DNA of 64,000 bases from Apodospora peruviana. Lineage: Eukaryota > Ascomycota > Sordariomycetes > Sordariales > Lasiosphaeriaceae. Both the position numbers and the translations under genes were made by a program. A model generated the notes under the pieces. It saw only the letters and a list, made by a program, of their open reading frames with translations, made no database searches and was not told the DNA's origin. Below, in pieces: positions 11,175-23,500 of the stretch. Where the stretch lies: assembly GCA_033439685.1 (NCBI GenBank), contig JAUEDM010000005.1:1798001-1862000 (forward strand), given 5' to 3'. How positions within the stretch are numbered: the stretch's first letter is position 1; each line of letters opens with the position of its first letter.

Positions 11175-13487
11175 TCAGTTACCTCTCCCCCTTCTCCCTC
11201 TTCTACTCCCGCCTTGTCCCCGTCCAGGCCCGGCAACTGCCGTCCCTTCCTCCAATTCGCCCTCCTCAATCAGCCCCTCGCTCTCCATCTCCTTCAGCTT
11301 CTCCTGCCCAGATATAAACATTGTCAGATCATGATTCGTCTCCCTCAGCTCCGCAACCTCAGCCTTGTATTCGGCCAGCGTCTTGGCCACCTCCTCAGCC
11401 TGCTTGTTGAGGTGCCCGATCCGGTCCATCAAGCCCTTGACCACCTCCTTCTCCTCCTGCAGCGACTTGCCCAGCTTTCGCGCCAGCTCCGACGCCTTAT
11501 TGGCGCGGTTCCGCTCCCTCGCGAGATCTTTTTCGAGGGCGGGCATAATCTCCGTCTCCCTCACCCTGTCCTTCTCTTTCAGTTCCACGAGCGCTGCGAG
11601 CGCCTCCTGAGCTTGCGCTGAAGCTGACTCGGCAGCCGAGGTGGCCGTGGCCGCCTTGTCTGCTGCCTTATTCACCATTTCCTCAAAGTACATGCGCTGG
11701 CTCTCGAGCTGGCTGGTAAGGAGATGCGTGAGCTCCATGCTGATATTGTCTAGCTTGGACCTCGGGACCACGTCCTCTTCGTGTTCTTGACCGTTGTTTG
11801 CTCCTGTTGCTGCTCCTTCTCCACCACCGCCGCCCACACGCCGGCGTCTGCTGTCGGTATTGTTGCTGGACAGGTCGACGACCTTGTCGCCTTTGTCACG
11901 AATCAGCCGGTGCACCCACATGTCGCCCGAGTAGTCCCAGATGTGCTGCGTCTCAACTTCCAAACTAAAACAGTGTGCCGTCTGCTTCCAGTGCTCTTTC
12001 GCGTGTCCGCCCTTATACCTGCCGCACCCAACGTTGCCGCAGATCAGGCAGATCCAGAGGTCTTCCGTAGAATCACAAACGGTGCACAAGTTAGATACCC
12101 GGGATCCAAAAGGCTGCTGCGAGTATGGGTTGTCGGGCTCGTCCTGGCGTGATGCCGGCGTCGTCGCTCGACATATAGGACAACCGAAACCCCTCCAAGT
12201 CTGTAGGCATGTGCAGTGGAATACATGTTGACAAAGGATCGTCATCAGCCCCGCCGTATTGTCCATCCGTTCCAGGCATACCGTACATGTGGGTAACTCC
12301 TCCAGGCTCGGCGTCGGCGGAGGGAATGGCTTCAGAGAATTGACGATACCGCTAGATGCGATCGGATCCTTGCCATTCCCCTCCGAACCCTTTTTCTTGC
12401 CGGTGGATGTCTCTGGCGTCTCGACGGTGATCGACTTGATAAAAGCAACATGGCAGAGCTCAGACACGTCGTTGAACGGCTTCCCGTCAAACTCTTCGCG
12501 CCACTCCGTCGCGCGCTTGTGATCCCGGAGTTTCATGAGCACCATGTACCTGTTCATCCTATTTGTCATGACCATCCGGTAATGGCTCACATGGCCCCTC
12601 CACTTCTCCCCGACCCAGCCCAGAAAGTCTCGCGGGGAGATGTAAGCCGGGACCGACGGAATGCACAGGACCGTACCGTCGTCCTCATCCCCAACATCAC
12701 CCCCGCGACTCCCGCCGGCCGCGGCCGCACTGCTCCCTCCCTTTTCCTCATGCGGCGGCGCCGCGCTCAGGGCGCTAGACTCATCACACTCCCGGTATAG
12801 ATGCACAATACCCCATCCCACCTCGGTATTTTTCGTTTCCAGCGGCAGATACCTCGCCTTGGTCGCCTGACCCATTCCGCCGAGGTTTGGCCCCAGCGAA
12901 GCAGCGGGCTCCGCGTGCTGCTGCTGCTGCTCCTCATGTGTTTTGGTCATCTTGCCACCGCCACCGTCCATCGTGTTGTCCGTGTTGCTACTGACAAGAT
13001 CAAAGCTTTCGATATTCACGCTCCCGAACCGCCAGTCCTTAACCGCCGTCCGGGGCCCAATACCGATTCTGAACCCACCAGGGGGCGGGGAACTCCTCGA
13101 CCGCGCGCGCCACTGTCGTTCGGTGAGGATCTCGTAGTTATCTCTGTGGGAAGACTTCGACTTGCCGCTGTGGTGGTTATCAGTCTCGATGTTGTGGCTG
13201 ACGTCTCCAGTTGGACTTCTCGCCGTCGACCTCGCTCGCGATGCCCCGCAATCAATCACCCCACCAGCTGCTGCAGGCAGACCCTCGCTTCTCTTCCTCA
13301 CAGCACCACCAGTATGTTTGCTAGCTGGCCGCGGCGGATGGGACGGAAGGTCGTCGAAGATAGTCGAGTTCGCAGTCGGTACCCAGATCTGGCTCGGAAT
13401 GTTGCCGAGGCCGCCGCCGTTGTTGTTCCTGGGATCAGGCGTCGGGTAGAGCTCAAATTTGAGGTGGTAATAGTTTGTAGGAGGCAT
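11175..13487 (-). CDS. etp1: BRAP2/Etp1-type RING and ZnF-UBP protein (E3 ubiquitin ligase)
   Basis: A single exon encodes 770 residues. Domain order is that of BRAP2 (human) and Etp1 (yeast): a low-complexity N-terminus, the BRAP2 RRM-like domain at about 272-355, a C3H2C3-type RING at 401-439 (C401, C404, C419, H421, H424, C427, C436, C439), a ubiquitin-specific-protease-type zinc finger at about 468-535 and a long coiled coil at about 575-735. It ends in an Arg/Gly-rich tail. Relatives bind ubiquitin through the ZnF-UBP and act as E3 ligases; human BRAP2 modulates MAPK scaffolding, and yeast Etp1 is needed for the ethanol response. The function here is inferred from architecture. The ATG at 13487 precedes a conserved-looking YYHLKFELYP start. 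The next gene in the same orientation encodes polyubiquitin, probably by coincidence. Confidence 0.9.
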   Translation of the reverse strand: MPPTNYYHLKFELYPTPDPRNNNGGGLGNIPSQIWVPTANSTIFDDLPSHPPRPASKHTGGAVRKRSEGLPAAAGGVIDCGASRARSTARSPTGDVSHNIETDNHHSGKSKSSHRDNYEILTERQWRARSRSSPPPGGFRIGIGPRTAVKDWRFGSVNIESFDLVSSNTDNTMDGGGGKMTKTHEEQQQQHAEPAASLGPNLGGMGQATKARYLPLETKNTEVGWGIVHLYRECDESSALSAAPPHEEKGGSSAAAAGGSRGGDVGDEDDGTVLCIPSVPAYISPRDFLGWVGEKWRGHVSHYRMVMTNRMNRYMVLMKLRDHKRATEWREEFDGKPFNDVSELCHVAFIKSITVETPETSTGKKKGSEGNGKDPIASSGIVNSLKPFPPPTPSLEELPTCTVCLERMDNTAGLMTILCQHVFHCTCLQTWRGFGCPICRATTPASRQDEPDNPYSQQPFGSRVSNLCTVCDSTEDLWICLICGNVGCGRYKGGHAKEHWKQTAHCFSLEVETQHIWDYSGDMWVHRLIRDKGDKVVDLSSNNTDSRRRRVGGGGGEGAATGANNGQEHEEDVVPRSKLDNISMELTHLLTSQLESQRMYFEEMVNKAADKAATATSAAESASAQAQEALAALVELKEKDRVRETEIMPALEKDLARERNRANKASELARKLGKSLQEEKEVVKGLMDRIGHLNKQAEEVAKTLAEYKAEVAELRETNHDLTMFISGQEKLKEMESEGLIEEGELEEGTAVAGPGRGQGGSRRGRRGRGN

Positions 13488-14083
13488 AGCCTAGAGGCAT
13501 GTATTGGTGATGTTCCAGAAAGAAAGGAAGTGCGTTGTGCGTGACGCGGCGAGGCAAAGGACTGCCTCTGATGGACGGAGTAAGAAAGACGGGAATGGGA
13601 GAGAAAGAGGACGAAGCAAGTGGCAAGGTTTTCGGCCAGAGGCTCAGGGCGGTGATAAAGTTTCTGCTTCCCGAATCTTACAGCTCATCGTGGCTTTTTT
13701 TGGGCCGGGTTTGGACTTCCCCATCTAGGTTCCTGTGTAGATTGTGGTAGGAGCGGTCTTCCATGGAGTGTTCCGTGAGAGCTACAGTAGACTCAAAAGC
13801 TGCCCCGCTTCCGGATATCGGCTGGCAAGGTCTGAACTCCCCGCTTGTCGTTGTCTGTAAGAAAGCGTCAGATCCAGATTCATAGCACATCACATTGCAA
13901 TTTGAAGATCAAGTTTAATAAATCGAGTATGGTGACTGCATTGGAGTCTACTCTGGCATCATAAGAATGGTATGGTATGTGCCATCTTCCTAACTAAAAT
14001 ACCAAGTCCCTGGGCGTCCATTGACCACCCACCCAAAGCCGATTAACGCCTCATTACAAATCCCATCTGAAACCCAAATTCGC
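13488..14083. other. Intergenic between etp1 and the polyubiquitin gene
   Basis: Contains the etp1 leader and the polyubiquitin 3' UTR. No coding frame is supported. Confidence 0.55.
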
Positions 14084-15119
14084 TTACTGACCACCACGGA
14101 GACGCAGCACCAAGTGCAGGGTGCTCTCCTTCTGGATGTTGTAGTCCGAAAGAGTGCGGCCATCCTCCAGCTGCTTACCAGCGAAGATCAATCGCTGCTG
14201 GTCTGGGGGAATACCCTCCTTGTCCTGAATCTTGCTCTTCACGTTGTCAATCGTGTCCGAAGATTCCACCTCCAGCGTAATCGTCTTTCCCGTCAGGGTC
14301 TTGACGAAAATCTGCATACCACCACGAAGCCGGAGTACCAAGTGCAGGGTGCTCTCCTTTTGAATGTTGTAGTCTGAGAGAGTACGGCCATCTTCGAGTT
14401 GCTTTCCGGCGAAAATGAGACGTTGCTGGTCAGGCGGGATACCCTCCTTGTCTTGAATCTTGCTCTTGACATTGTCAATCGTGTCTGACGACTCGACCTC
14501 CAATGTGATCGTCTTGCCCGTGAGGGTCTTGACGAAGATCTGCATACCACCACGGAGACGGAGAACAAGATGGAGAGTCGACTCCTTCTGAATGTTGTAA
14601 TCCGAGAGAGTGCGGCCGTCCTCGAGTTGCTTACCGGCGAAAATCAGGCGCTGCTGGTCAGGCGGGATGCCTTCCTTATCCTGGATCTTCGACTTGACGT
14701 TGTCGATGGTATCCGATGACTCGACCTCGAGGGTGATGGTCTTGCCGGTGAGCGTCTTGACGAAGATTTGCATACCGCCACGCAGACGGAGGACGAGATG
14801 GAGTGTAGACTCCTTCTGAATGTTGTAGTCGGACAGGGTCCGGCCATCCTCAAGCTGCTTGCCCGCAAAGATCAAGCGCTGCTGGTCGGGGGGGATGCCC
14901 TCCTTATCTTGGATCTTCGACTTTACATTATCGATAGTATCCGAGGACTCGACCTCAAGGGTGATGGTCTTTCCGGTCACTGAAACGAGTTAGTATTGGA
15001 TTGCTGGAGATGAGCGACCGTGGTCTCGCGCGGCCCGCCGGCGGGAGTGACCGCAGCGACGACCACATATTTGCGAGGGGAGGACAGTAATACTCACAAG
15101 TCTTGACGAAGATCTGCAT
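14084..15119 (-). CDS. ubi4: Polyubiquitin, four head-to-tail units plus terminal Gln
   Basis: Exon 1 (15119-15098) encodes MQIFVKT and two bases of the next codon region. A 118-nt intron (GTGAGT donor, perfect TACTAAC branch site, TTTCAG acceptor) is removed and exon 2 (14979-14084) completes 305 residues. That is four 76-residue ubiquitin units plus a terminal glutamine that blocks conjugation until processed. Units 2, 3 and 4 begin at 14773, 14545 and 14317. All four units are identical in protein sequence but differ at many third positions, so they are not recently homogenised copies. The product is cleaved by deubiquitinases to free ubiquitin, and fungal polyubiquitin genes are usually stress-induced. 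The intron position within the first unit matches what is commonly seen in filamentous fungi. Confidence 0.97.
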
Positions 15120-17957
15120 GTTCGCGGTGATGGATGTTGTCCTGTGAGGGTATTGACGGTGACGGTGACGGTGGGAGATTCAGGGTGTGCCCGTTTGGGT
15201 GAGATGGTAAGGTCTATGGAGTACGTTGATGGGGAAAAGAACAGAATGGCCGAGAGATGCGAGGGTGGAAGATTAAATACCTGGCAGAAGGCAAATGAAT
15301 GGGCTGGAGGGAGGGCGGGTGGCCAGGCTGCTGGGCAAGGTGCGGGGCTGAGCAAGTGGGTGTGTCAGAGGCAGGCGCTTTGACCAGTTAATGATCTTTT
15401 CAATCCCGGTCGACCAGGGGAAGCAAACGGAAAGAGCGAGAATGGGCCAGTCAGGCGACCTTTTTCCGGGCGGCCGTGGACCGGATGACGCCAGCCTCGC
15501 TGCGGGATGAAAGCTGATTAATCGACTGAAAGCAGCACAACAACGAATTATTCGACAATTTCTACGCTTGACGAAGGAGACGAATATTTTTTTGACTCAC
15601 CTTCGACACTCGAATCTAGAATAGATTCATTCGCCAATACAAAACAGAAGGGAATATCACTTGGGTTGGGGTTGGGTCGGTCGGGCTGCCTCAAGTTGGC
15701 TGGCACGATTGGGTGCTTCCCCGCCCCGCCCATGCCTGTTGATTGAGCCTGGCCGCCCGGGTGACTGGACCTTCGCAGTCACTGCCGGCTTGCACCTTTG
15801 AGGACGGAGGACAGCGAGCATAACTCGACGACGCCTCTTACGGGTATCACATCCACAGCCGACCTTGAATTTCACTGGTACGATATAAAAATTATCCAAC
15901 TCGATTCACGGAATCATGGCGAAGAATGTCGGGGTCCCAAACTGTACGGAATACCCCATACGTCCTCGAGATGAAAAGCCAAGCTCGCAACTACGAGGCT
16001 GGCAGTGGCTGCCCTGGATCTCCCCCGCCTCTTGTCACTTGTTCTTGTGGCGCCAAATCAAGGCACCAGCAGCCTTCTCTAGGACAGTCCAAATGGCGTC
16101 GGCCAAAAGGGCTCATCTGCCTCAAATCAAGGCATTTTTGCGATCAAAGACTTATTGGACAATGGCCTGTCGTTCGGTTCATTCAACCCAGATCAACTCC
16201 ATCTCCACATGATCGTCAGGGCCGCTCGGGAACTAAGGTCCTCCTTATCAAATCGTTATCGCAAATCCGCAGGGGCGACGGACTCCTCCGTTTTCGCCCG
16301 CAGGGTTCCCATCCCGATAATGGACTGGTAGCTACGAGTTCACAGATCATGAAGATGTCAAAAATACTAACCTAGTGCACTTCTGCGAAGCACAAATAAT
16401 CAACTTCCTAAAAGCGCGTGTATCATCTAAGTTTTGGCGCTGCGGCGTTTCGGATGCATCGAACCTGCTCAGTTGTTGTGGCCGGCGCTAACTCGGTGTC
16501 CTTGGAATCGACGTCACAGTAGCGGAGACATTGCGATCTTGCCAAGCCTTTGACCAGTCCCTGACTTTCGGAGTTTCGACAACGATAGACAGGGGCAGGG
16601 TCAGACCGAGGCAGAAAGGGACCATCATGTCTTGATGAACATTGGAGAGACAAAGCCAATGACATTGGGTCAAAGACTCCAGTCGTTCGCCAGCAATGGA
16701 ACCTTTTAGCCTGTTCTTGCTCTTCGTACCCCGTACCTGAGTTGAAATATCAATATCAAACCAGACAGATTCTTCACGGCGCAGGTCGATGTACAGTACT
16801 GATTAGTGGACAGTACACGGCCAATTAATACGCAGTAACTTTTCCCATTTGCCTATCTTGTCTTGTCTTCTTTTGTTTATTCATAAGCTCTTGCTTGGTC
16901 ATGAAAAGAGAGAATGCCGAAGGAAGCTTCGTCAATGGAAACAACATCATAGGTGCGCAACGACGCGATATGACACAAAACACCAAAGCCATCAATCACC
17001 ATTACACCCACCACACCGCACGATCACTTCACACCGTCCACACAAGCACACTGGTTGATACCATGCCATGAAACCGCTTGGCCCCCTGCCTGGCAAAAGG
17101 TCCGGCACAAGATCACCATCGAAAAGGACAGTGTGTATATCAAAACCACAAAGACGGGAGAAACCAGAGAATCCATGCACACGTGACTTGAGTTTATCTA
17201 AATGCTTCTGTTTTTCTTCGCATCATCTCTCCGTGCATATAGAAATGTGCGGCTGTCATCTTCTCCTCGTCCATCAAAGCCTCATCCTTCCATAAGGCAA
17301 GGAAGGTAGCTAGGTACGTAGGCAACGTCCACATTTCGTGAAATAAAAGGATAAATAAAAAGAAGTTAAGGAGAACCAACAGCATTTTCATCACAACATG
17401 CAAAGGTTTAGAAAGCACCAATATCTCCCATCCCTCGCTACTCATCCGCCAATCCAATCGTTCATATCCTTCCTCCCTCAACTGGAAAATCACCAGGAGG
17501 TACAATATGTCTTGCTGTGTCGCTCATGCCAATTCAGTTCATACATGACTTCGTTTGTAACGAGATGACCCAAGGAAATTTCATCAAAAATACCAAAACA
17601 TAAAAGCAAATCGTCATAAAGTGTGTGAGATCGGATCCGTCATGAACAGGACGTCAAAATTCATTCGTAGCACGTGCCAGGTATGTTGGGCCAGCCCGAG
17701 TGAGCATTCGAGAAGAAGAGGTGGTAAGTGAGGGAGGGCGGATGAGGGCGGGCTCGGTCAGTGAATGAAGGTTAAGGATAATAGACAGGAAAAATGAATA
17801 AAAAGTAAAAAATAACGCCGTCGCTCAATGGCACCATTCATAAAGACAAAGGAAAAAAAACTTCTTTTACTCTCGCGAGCAAATAGAATGCCGTAATCTT
17901 TGCATGAGAACGGGTATCAAATAATGGGACAGCAATGTTGAAACAAGAGAAGACACC
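15120..17957. other. Intergenic, no gene recognised; polyubiquitin promoter at left
   Basis: About 2.8 kb. A TGACTCA heptamer lies at 15593-15599 and an inverted repeat GAATCTA/TAGATTC at 15612-15628. A (17-18 kb) stretch is the 3' flank of the Zn2Cys6 gene and is A/T-rich. Short frames at 15926-16375 and 17194-17505 have no recognisable content. Confidence 0.5.
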
Positions 17958-20539
17958 TCAGTTCGCCCGGATAACAAGCTTCGACAGGAACTTGTTTGAT
18001 AAAGAGTCAAAGTCATATCGGTCGAACTTGGTGTCCTGGCGGGTTCTCAGGTAGGATTCTACAGCGAGACATTAGTATGTCTTGACACACATATTATTCA
18101 TTTGCACTTACCATGCTTCATGACATGTTGCCTCACTTCTGTCATCGCCTCGCAGACAGCAGGGTTGTTGTTCAGGACCTGGCCGTGGCGGCGGGTATCC
18201 CATTCAGTGAACGACGGCAGTTTCTGAGAAATTGCGTGGAACAGGCCGGCGATGACACCTACAGGTATCGTCTCCATATCGTTGCAGAACTTCTCGACGG
18301 CTACCGGGTCGGGGACGCGATAGTGGCAATCGAACTGAATCTCTTCCCAGACGGCGAGCAGGATGGAGGCAAGCATGAAAATGGTGGGCCAGTTCTTGAG
18401 GCGCTCTCCACTGTAGACGCTTGAGTAGAGCTGCGAAAGCTCCTCCAGAATGTCCTTCTGGATCTCGCGCCACATATCGGCCATGGCGCACTTGATCTGG
18501 AAATTGATCATGACGGGAGCGACCACCTTGCCAAAATACTTGGAATCTTCGTCGTCGATCTGGCCCTCCATAGCGGCCTCCGACGGCGGCTGTTCAATCA
18601 TGGTGATATGCAGCGTCAGGTTGTAAGCCACTACAAGCTTCAGCGCCTTGCGGATGACGGGATTCTTCTCCTTAGCGTAGAAGCGGTAGGCGGTCTTGAA
18701 GATCTCGGTGATGAATGGAGTTCCTTCAAAGTGGTCGTCGATGAACTTCTCGAAACCTTCGTCAATATGCTTGTCCAGATACTCCGAGAGGGCGTTCATG
18801 TCGACGCCGTCTCGGCCAACATCCAAGCGTTCTGTGCGGACCTCGAAATCAATCGGTTCTTGGTCTGTGAGTGTCGACTCCACCCAATCCACCTGGAAGC
18901 AGCTGTCGTCTGCCACGTAAACTTCTCGGACCATGACGGGGAGGCAGAAGCCATACCCGTGCGTGATCCACATCAAAGTCTCTTTTTGCGCGAATCCCTT
19001 AACATTGAACACGGACATTCCAAGGTCGAGATGTCGCTCGTAATCAGCCTTCCAATCCTTCATGAAGTATCCAATATCCTTGATGTCGATTCGAGTACAC
19101 GGTACTTGCCACAACCGGGCGTGAGATGGCTGGCAGCCAGCACAAGGCTCACCCTTGTCACACGTCTTTTTGAGGAACTTGCAGCGAAGACACGCCCGGA
19201 GTTTCCGGATTTCGCTGGCTTGCTTCCGCTGCTCTGGGAGGAGCGGGCCACGGCGTCTTCCAACCTTCTTCTCGCCGGTGCCATCCTTCTTGCCCGTTGA
19301 CGTCCTCCGGATAACAGCCTTCGTGGCCTTAGCAATGGGGCTCTTCCTGGGACCCGAATTCCGCCTCGCAGGAGGTGAGGTTGATCCGGAGCCACTCGAA
19401 ATCGCAGTCCTGGCTACTGCGGCTGTCGTAGACACCTTTATCGGCATCGGACCAACCGCAGCGGCAGGGCTGATGATCTCGATCTCGGTGGAGGTTTGGT
19501 GATGATGGTGTTCTCCAGGCGGGCAATTCCGGTGGTTGCTGGACTGGTCGACATAGGTATCGGAGGCGGGCGAGAAGGGGGAGTAAGGGAATGTCACCTC
19601 CTGGTAGCTCCCAAACTCCTGGCTGTGCTCGGATTGCGAGGAATCGGAATTCGTTCTGAGATGGAGTGTTTGACTGGGATTGAATATTGCGGCATTTGGC
19701 GATTGCTGGGTCTGCTGGAAGGTGTTGAACTGGTTTGGGTGATAGGCATTCACGTTTGTCCACTCGTTGTCGCTGCCCGAGTTCATTGATATTACCTCGA
19801 GGTACGTTCCCGTCGGCGAGTTGCTTCCCATGCTCCCTACTCGAGGAAGCCCATCCGGCTGATAGCTCATGGCTGCCTCAAAATCCTGCCAGTTTGCCAT
19901 TCCACCCCATTGCTGCATTGCTTGATGAGTGGTGTTGTCGTCGACTGGCGAGATCGTGTTGAAAGTCGGCTCGAGCTGTTGGAGGCTGGCCTCAAGGGCG
20001 GCCTGGGTCGTTGCTGGGATGTAGTCAAGCGGGCTTGGCTGGAAACTAGATGCGAAGGAGTTCAAAGCCATCAAGGCGGAGTCCTGGATGAAGTGAGACA
20101 GGTCAGGAGCAGACTGTTGATGAGCTTGCAGATTCATGGACCAGTCCGCAATCAGGGTCGAGGGATTTTGGTGCGGGGAGGTCTGGAAAGGCGAGGTTTG
20201 ATACTGCAGAGGACTCGACATGGCGCTCTGGTGAGATACCGGGGATTGATCGTTCTGCTCCTCCGGGGACGAAGCCGTCACGCTGCCTGAAGTGGGCGAG
20301 TGAATCGACACGGGTGCTCCCATTCCTCCCGACATATCGAGGGGTATCCATTGCGTCCCCGGACTCAAACTTTGGCGGCTGCTTTGTGACATTGCCGTCA
20401 ACGCGGTAGATGTGATATTTTGTGACGGAGCGGTCGAGGACACGGTGGGATAGGAATAACGGTCTCGAGGGTCAAATCCGTACTGATCCAGCAATGGTAG
20501 TCCTGTGTCTCCGCCACCGGTGTTGTAGTTGAAGGTCAT
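17958..20539 (-). CDS. Zn2Cys6-type transcription factor, 842 residues, atypical cysteine spacing
   Basis: Exon 1 (20539-18112) and exon 2 (18058-17958), joined over a 53-nt intron with a CATACTAAT branch site, give 842 residues. The second exon supplies the last 33 codons. Residues 1-430 are rich in Ser, Gln, Thr and Pro and are probably an activation or disordered region. A basic stretch precedes a six-cysteine cluster at C450, C453, C460, C466, C469 and C481: C-x2-C-x6-C-x5-C-x2-C-x11-C. The first five spacings fit fungal binuclear zinc clusters; the last (11) is longer than the usual 5-9. The 340 residues after it have no recognisable fungal_trans motif but look folded and helical. This central position is unusual, since most Zn2Cys6 domains lie near the N-terminus. 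A nuclear regulator is likely; its targets are unknown. Confidence 0.82.
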
Positions 20540-23500
20540 CTTGGCAAAAGAAAGGAAATCAGGAGGTCGGTTGGGGTTGGGTTGTTAGTATTGTAACGGG
20601 ATGCCAGAGCCGCCAGGAACGACGAGGGGCGACACCGCTCTTTCTCGATCGCGAGTCGGTCAGAAAAGGGTCATGACAAGAAGATGGCAGCGGGCGGACT
20701 GGGGTGTTTGGACCGTTGGGTGATGGGATAGGTTTGGCGTTGGTGGTGCGCAGAGGAGTCAGTCAGCGAGTCTGGGGAAGGTTGACTGAGCTCGGCTTGG
20801 TAGAGGGAGAAACTCGGACCGGGGCGGTTGGCGTGCAGTGGGAAGGCGAGAGGGAACGCAGCCGGTTAGTCTGGTCTCGAGGTGACGGACGAGAGAGAGA
20901 TCTCGCTGGACGGTCGAGGAGGAGAGAGTGGAGGGCAGGTAGGTGGAGGAGCACCCCGGCGCCGCTCACCCCTCTCCTTCCACAGCGATCCGTTGAAGAG
21001 GCGGTGAGAGCGCATCTCAACCCCGGTCGGGAAGCTACCGCTGATTGGGCCCAGGCCATGCCGGACATGCACGCGGTGGATGGGTGCATGGAAGGAAGGG
21101 ACCAATCAGCACTCGCAAAAATAGACCACCAGAGGACTTTGCTGGCAACAGCGACCAGATGAGGGCCGTCCCGACCAACCCGCCGCACTGTGGTGGGACA
21201 TCTCTCGCATCTTCATCCCAGGGGCCCAGCCCCTCAACTCTCACCCGTCGGTGGTCAAGTGGAATGCAACTGCAACGGCAAGGCGCGAGATCCGCCACGA
21301 ATTGGCCACTAACCCATACTGTTGCTGTCATTGCACTCTCATCCACGGTGAGCGGAAGCCGGCCTGTCAATGACGGGACTGAAGTGTCCAAAATTGTTCG
21401 AATTGACGGGAGTTGTGCGTCCACTGGTGCCCACCCGCTTCCCCGGATTGGGGGACTTGAAGCTGAGGATTTGACACCACCTGGATGTACATAATTAGGG
21501 TCAAGAACCCTCTCCACCTTGCAGACTATCACTACCGCAGGCCTACTGGTAGGTCTAGGTGACAAGGTTCAGACCTGGTCATCGTGCCGATCTAAGAAAG
21601 CCCCGATGCCGATGTTGAAATACGCCAACAGAACCGAGTTCCAATGCTGTGTTGTCGATATGTGTTTCAATATAAGGTCCATCCGCATCGCTATCCATCC
21701 GTCCATATTCAGGGGCCCCGTCTTGAATTCTGAACAACTGCTTGGTCATGGCCAGTGGGGGCAACGGTATGACCCGGATGAGGCCCGTTCACTTCCCACG
21801 CCCCAAACGCTTTCGCCTGTCAGGCCTGTCAACTTGTCAACCTTGAGTCTGTCGATAACCTTATTTAATCAATAACCGCGCGGCATAGACGGGAGTCGGG
21901 ACTCATCTGAGCGTGAATCAACGTGGTCTCAACTCCCCGTGGAAATCGGCAAATATCACGGGAAAGCAATTGAACCCGGAATGGAAGTATACTCGTGCAC
22001 CACCCACTCGCTGCCCTGGTACTGATTACTCATGTCGGCCGGACAGTGTCAAAGGTGGCCAAGGTTTACGTTACGATGGGTGATGTGATGCAAAACACAC
22101 ACTCCGGCAGCTCCTTGTGGATGAGTGCCACCAGACGGGCAATGCCGTCCCTGTGGCGCAATGCCCTCTCCCGGCTTCTACCGAATCAATTCACGGGTTC
22201 TTCTTCTCTGTGTTGTCGATCTGGCTGGCGGCTGAATGACGAGTATTTCAGTTCCATGTGTGTACCGGTATCTGAGCCATCATTTCATCAAGGCAGTACG
22301 CGGTGCCACGCTCACGAAATCTGCGGGCCTCCGCTTTCGTGCTACGATCTCAACAACTGTCTTTGGCTGAATCCTACCGGCTACGCATGCCATCTTTCGC
22401 TCGCTGACTTTGCTTGACAGGTAAGATTCATGGACCCAGTTGTGGTGTGGTTTGGCGTCTCGCCTTCGGGATGATGTGAAATGCAGCACTGCCCCTTTGT
22501 GACCATGTCATTCGCCAGCAAAACACTCGCAAGATCGGTTGACGACAAAACCAAAACAGAGCGTCGAATTAACCAGAGAGAGAACAGCAGCGGCAAGTCC
22601 TTTCGTGTAAGGTATGTATAACATTTCGGACCTATTTTCTGGCACTTACAACGCCACGAACAGCTTGTCAAAGATCTGCCTGGAATCGACACATCAGTAT
22701 GCGGATCCGTGTATAAAGTAATCTGTAGGGAGTATAAGAATTTCCAGCAATCCGTACAACACCACCAGAGGACATGGCTGTCGTCGTGAGGCGCATGTCA
22801 AATCCAGCCAATAATCGATGGACGTCCAAGAACGGGCAAGTAACGTACCTTCACAGTGTCTGGAATCATCTCGTCTGTCTTGTGAAGGCTCAACGGCAAG
22901 GTTTTTTTCGGGCGTGCTGGTTTGTTGCATTCGGCTTGGAATGGCGCACATCAACCCACTAGCGTGCGGCCCAGTGGCCACTGGTGATCCAAGGTTTTGT
23001 TTCCCCACGCTATCAAATGCCGCCCCTAGCTCTGAAGGACCCCGCTCCTCAACTTGGCTCCATGGACCCCGAATCGAATCAACGACACTTGGTGAAGGCG
23101 GAGGGTTCTTTTTAATAAGCCGCGCTGCGTTGTGGAAAAGGGTGAGGCAAAGAGGTGAATGCAGGCCAATTGGTATTAAAAGAGCCAATTCCTCCCTCAC
23201 CTTGAATAATGACGGTGATGATAGATAATATAATCGTGGTGCCTGGCAGTGTCATCATCAAAAGACTAAACATATATATTTAACCGACCCCGCCCCCATC
23301 GTGCGTCGTTTTGTCTCTCTCCCTCGCCGACCTTCCCAAATACGCAATTGGGAAGAAAGGAGTTGACTTGGGGATTACCTATTCAATTTGGGAAAGCTGA
23401 GAGGCGCTTTCAGGGTTAGAGTTGGACCGGAAGAGGGGCCGGAAGGGACCGGAAGGGACCTGAGTGTGTAAAAAGGCTGGACCAAACTTCAATTCGACAC

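Noticed and set aside
15602..15628. Heat-shock element upstream of polyubiquitin
   Set aside because: GAA and TTC triplets are present, but the spacing does not follow the 5-bp alternation of heat-shock elements; only an inverted repeat remains.
20704..21565. Overlapping 140-176 codon frames on both strands upstream of the Zn2Cys6 gene
   Set aside because: They overlap each other, have no domain, and lie where the leader and promoter of the factor gene are expected.
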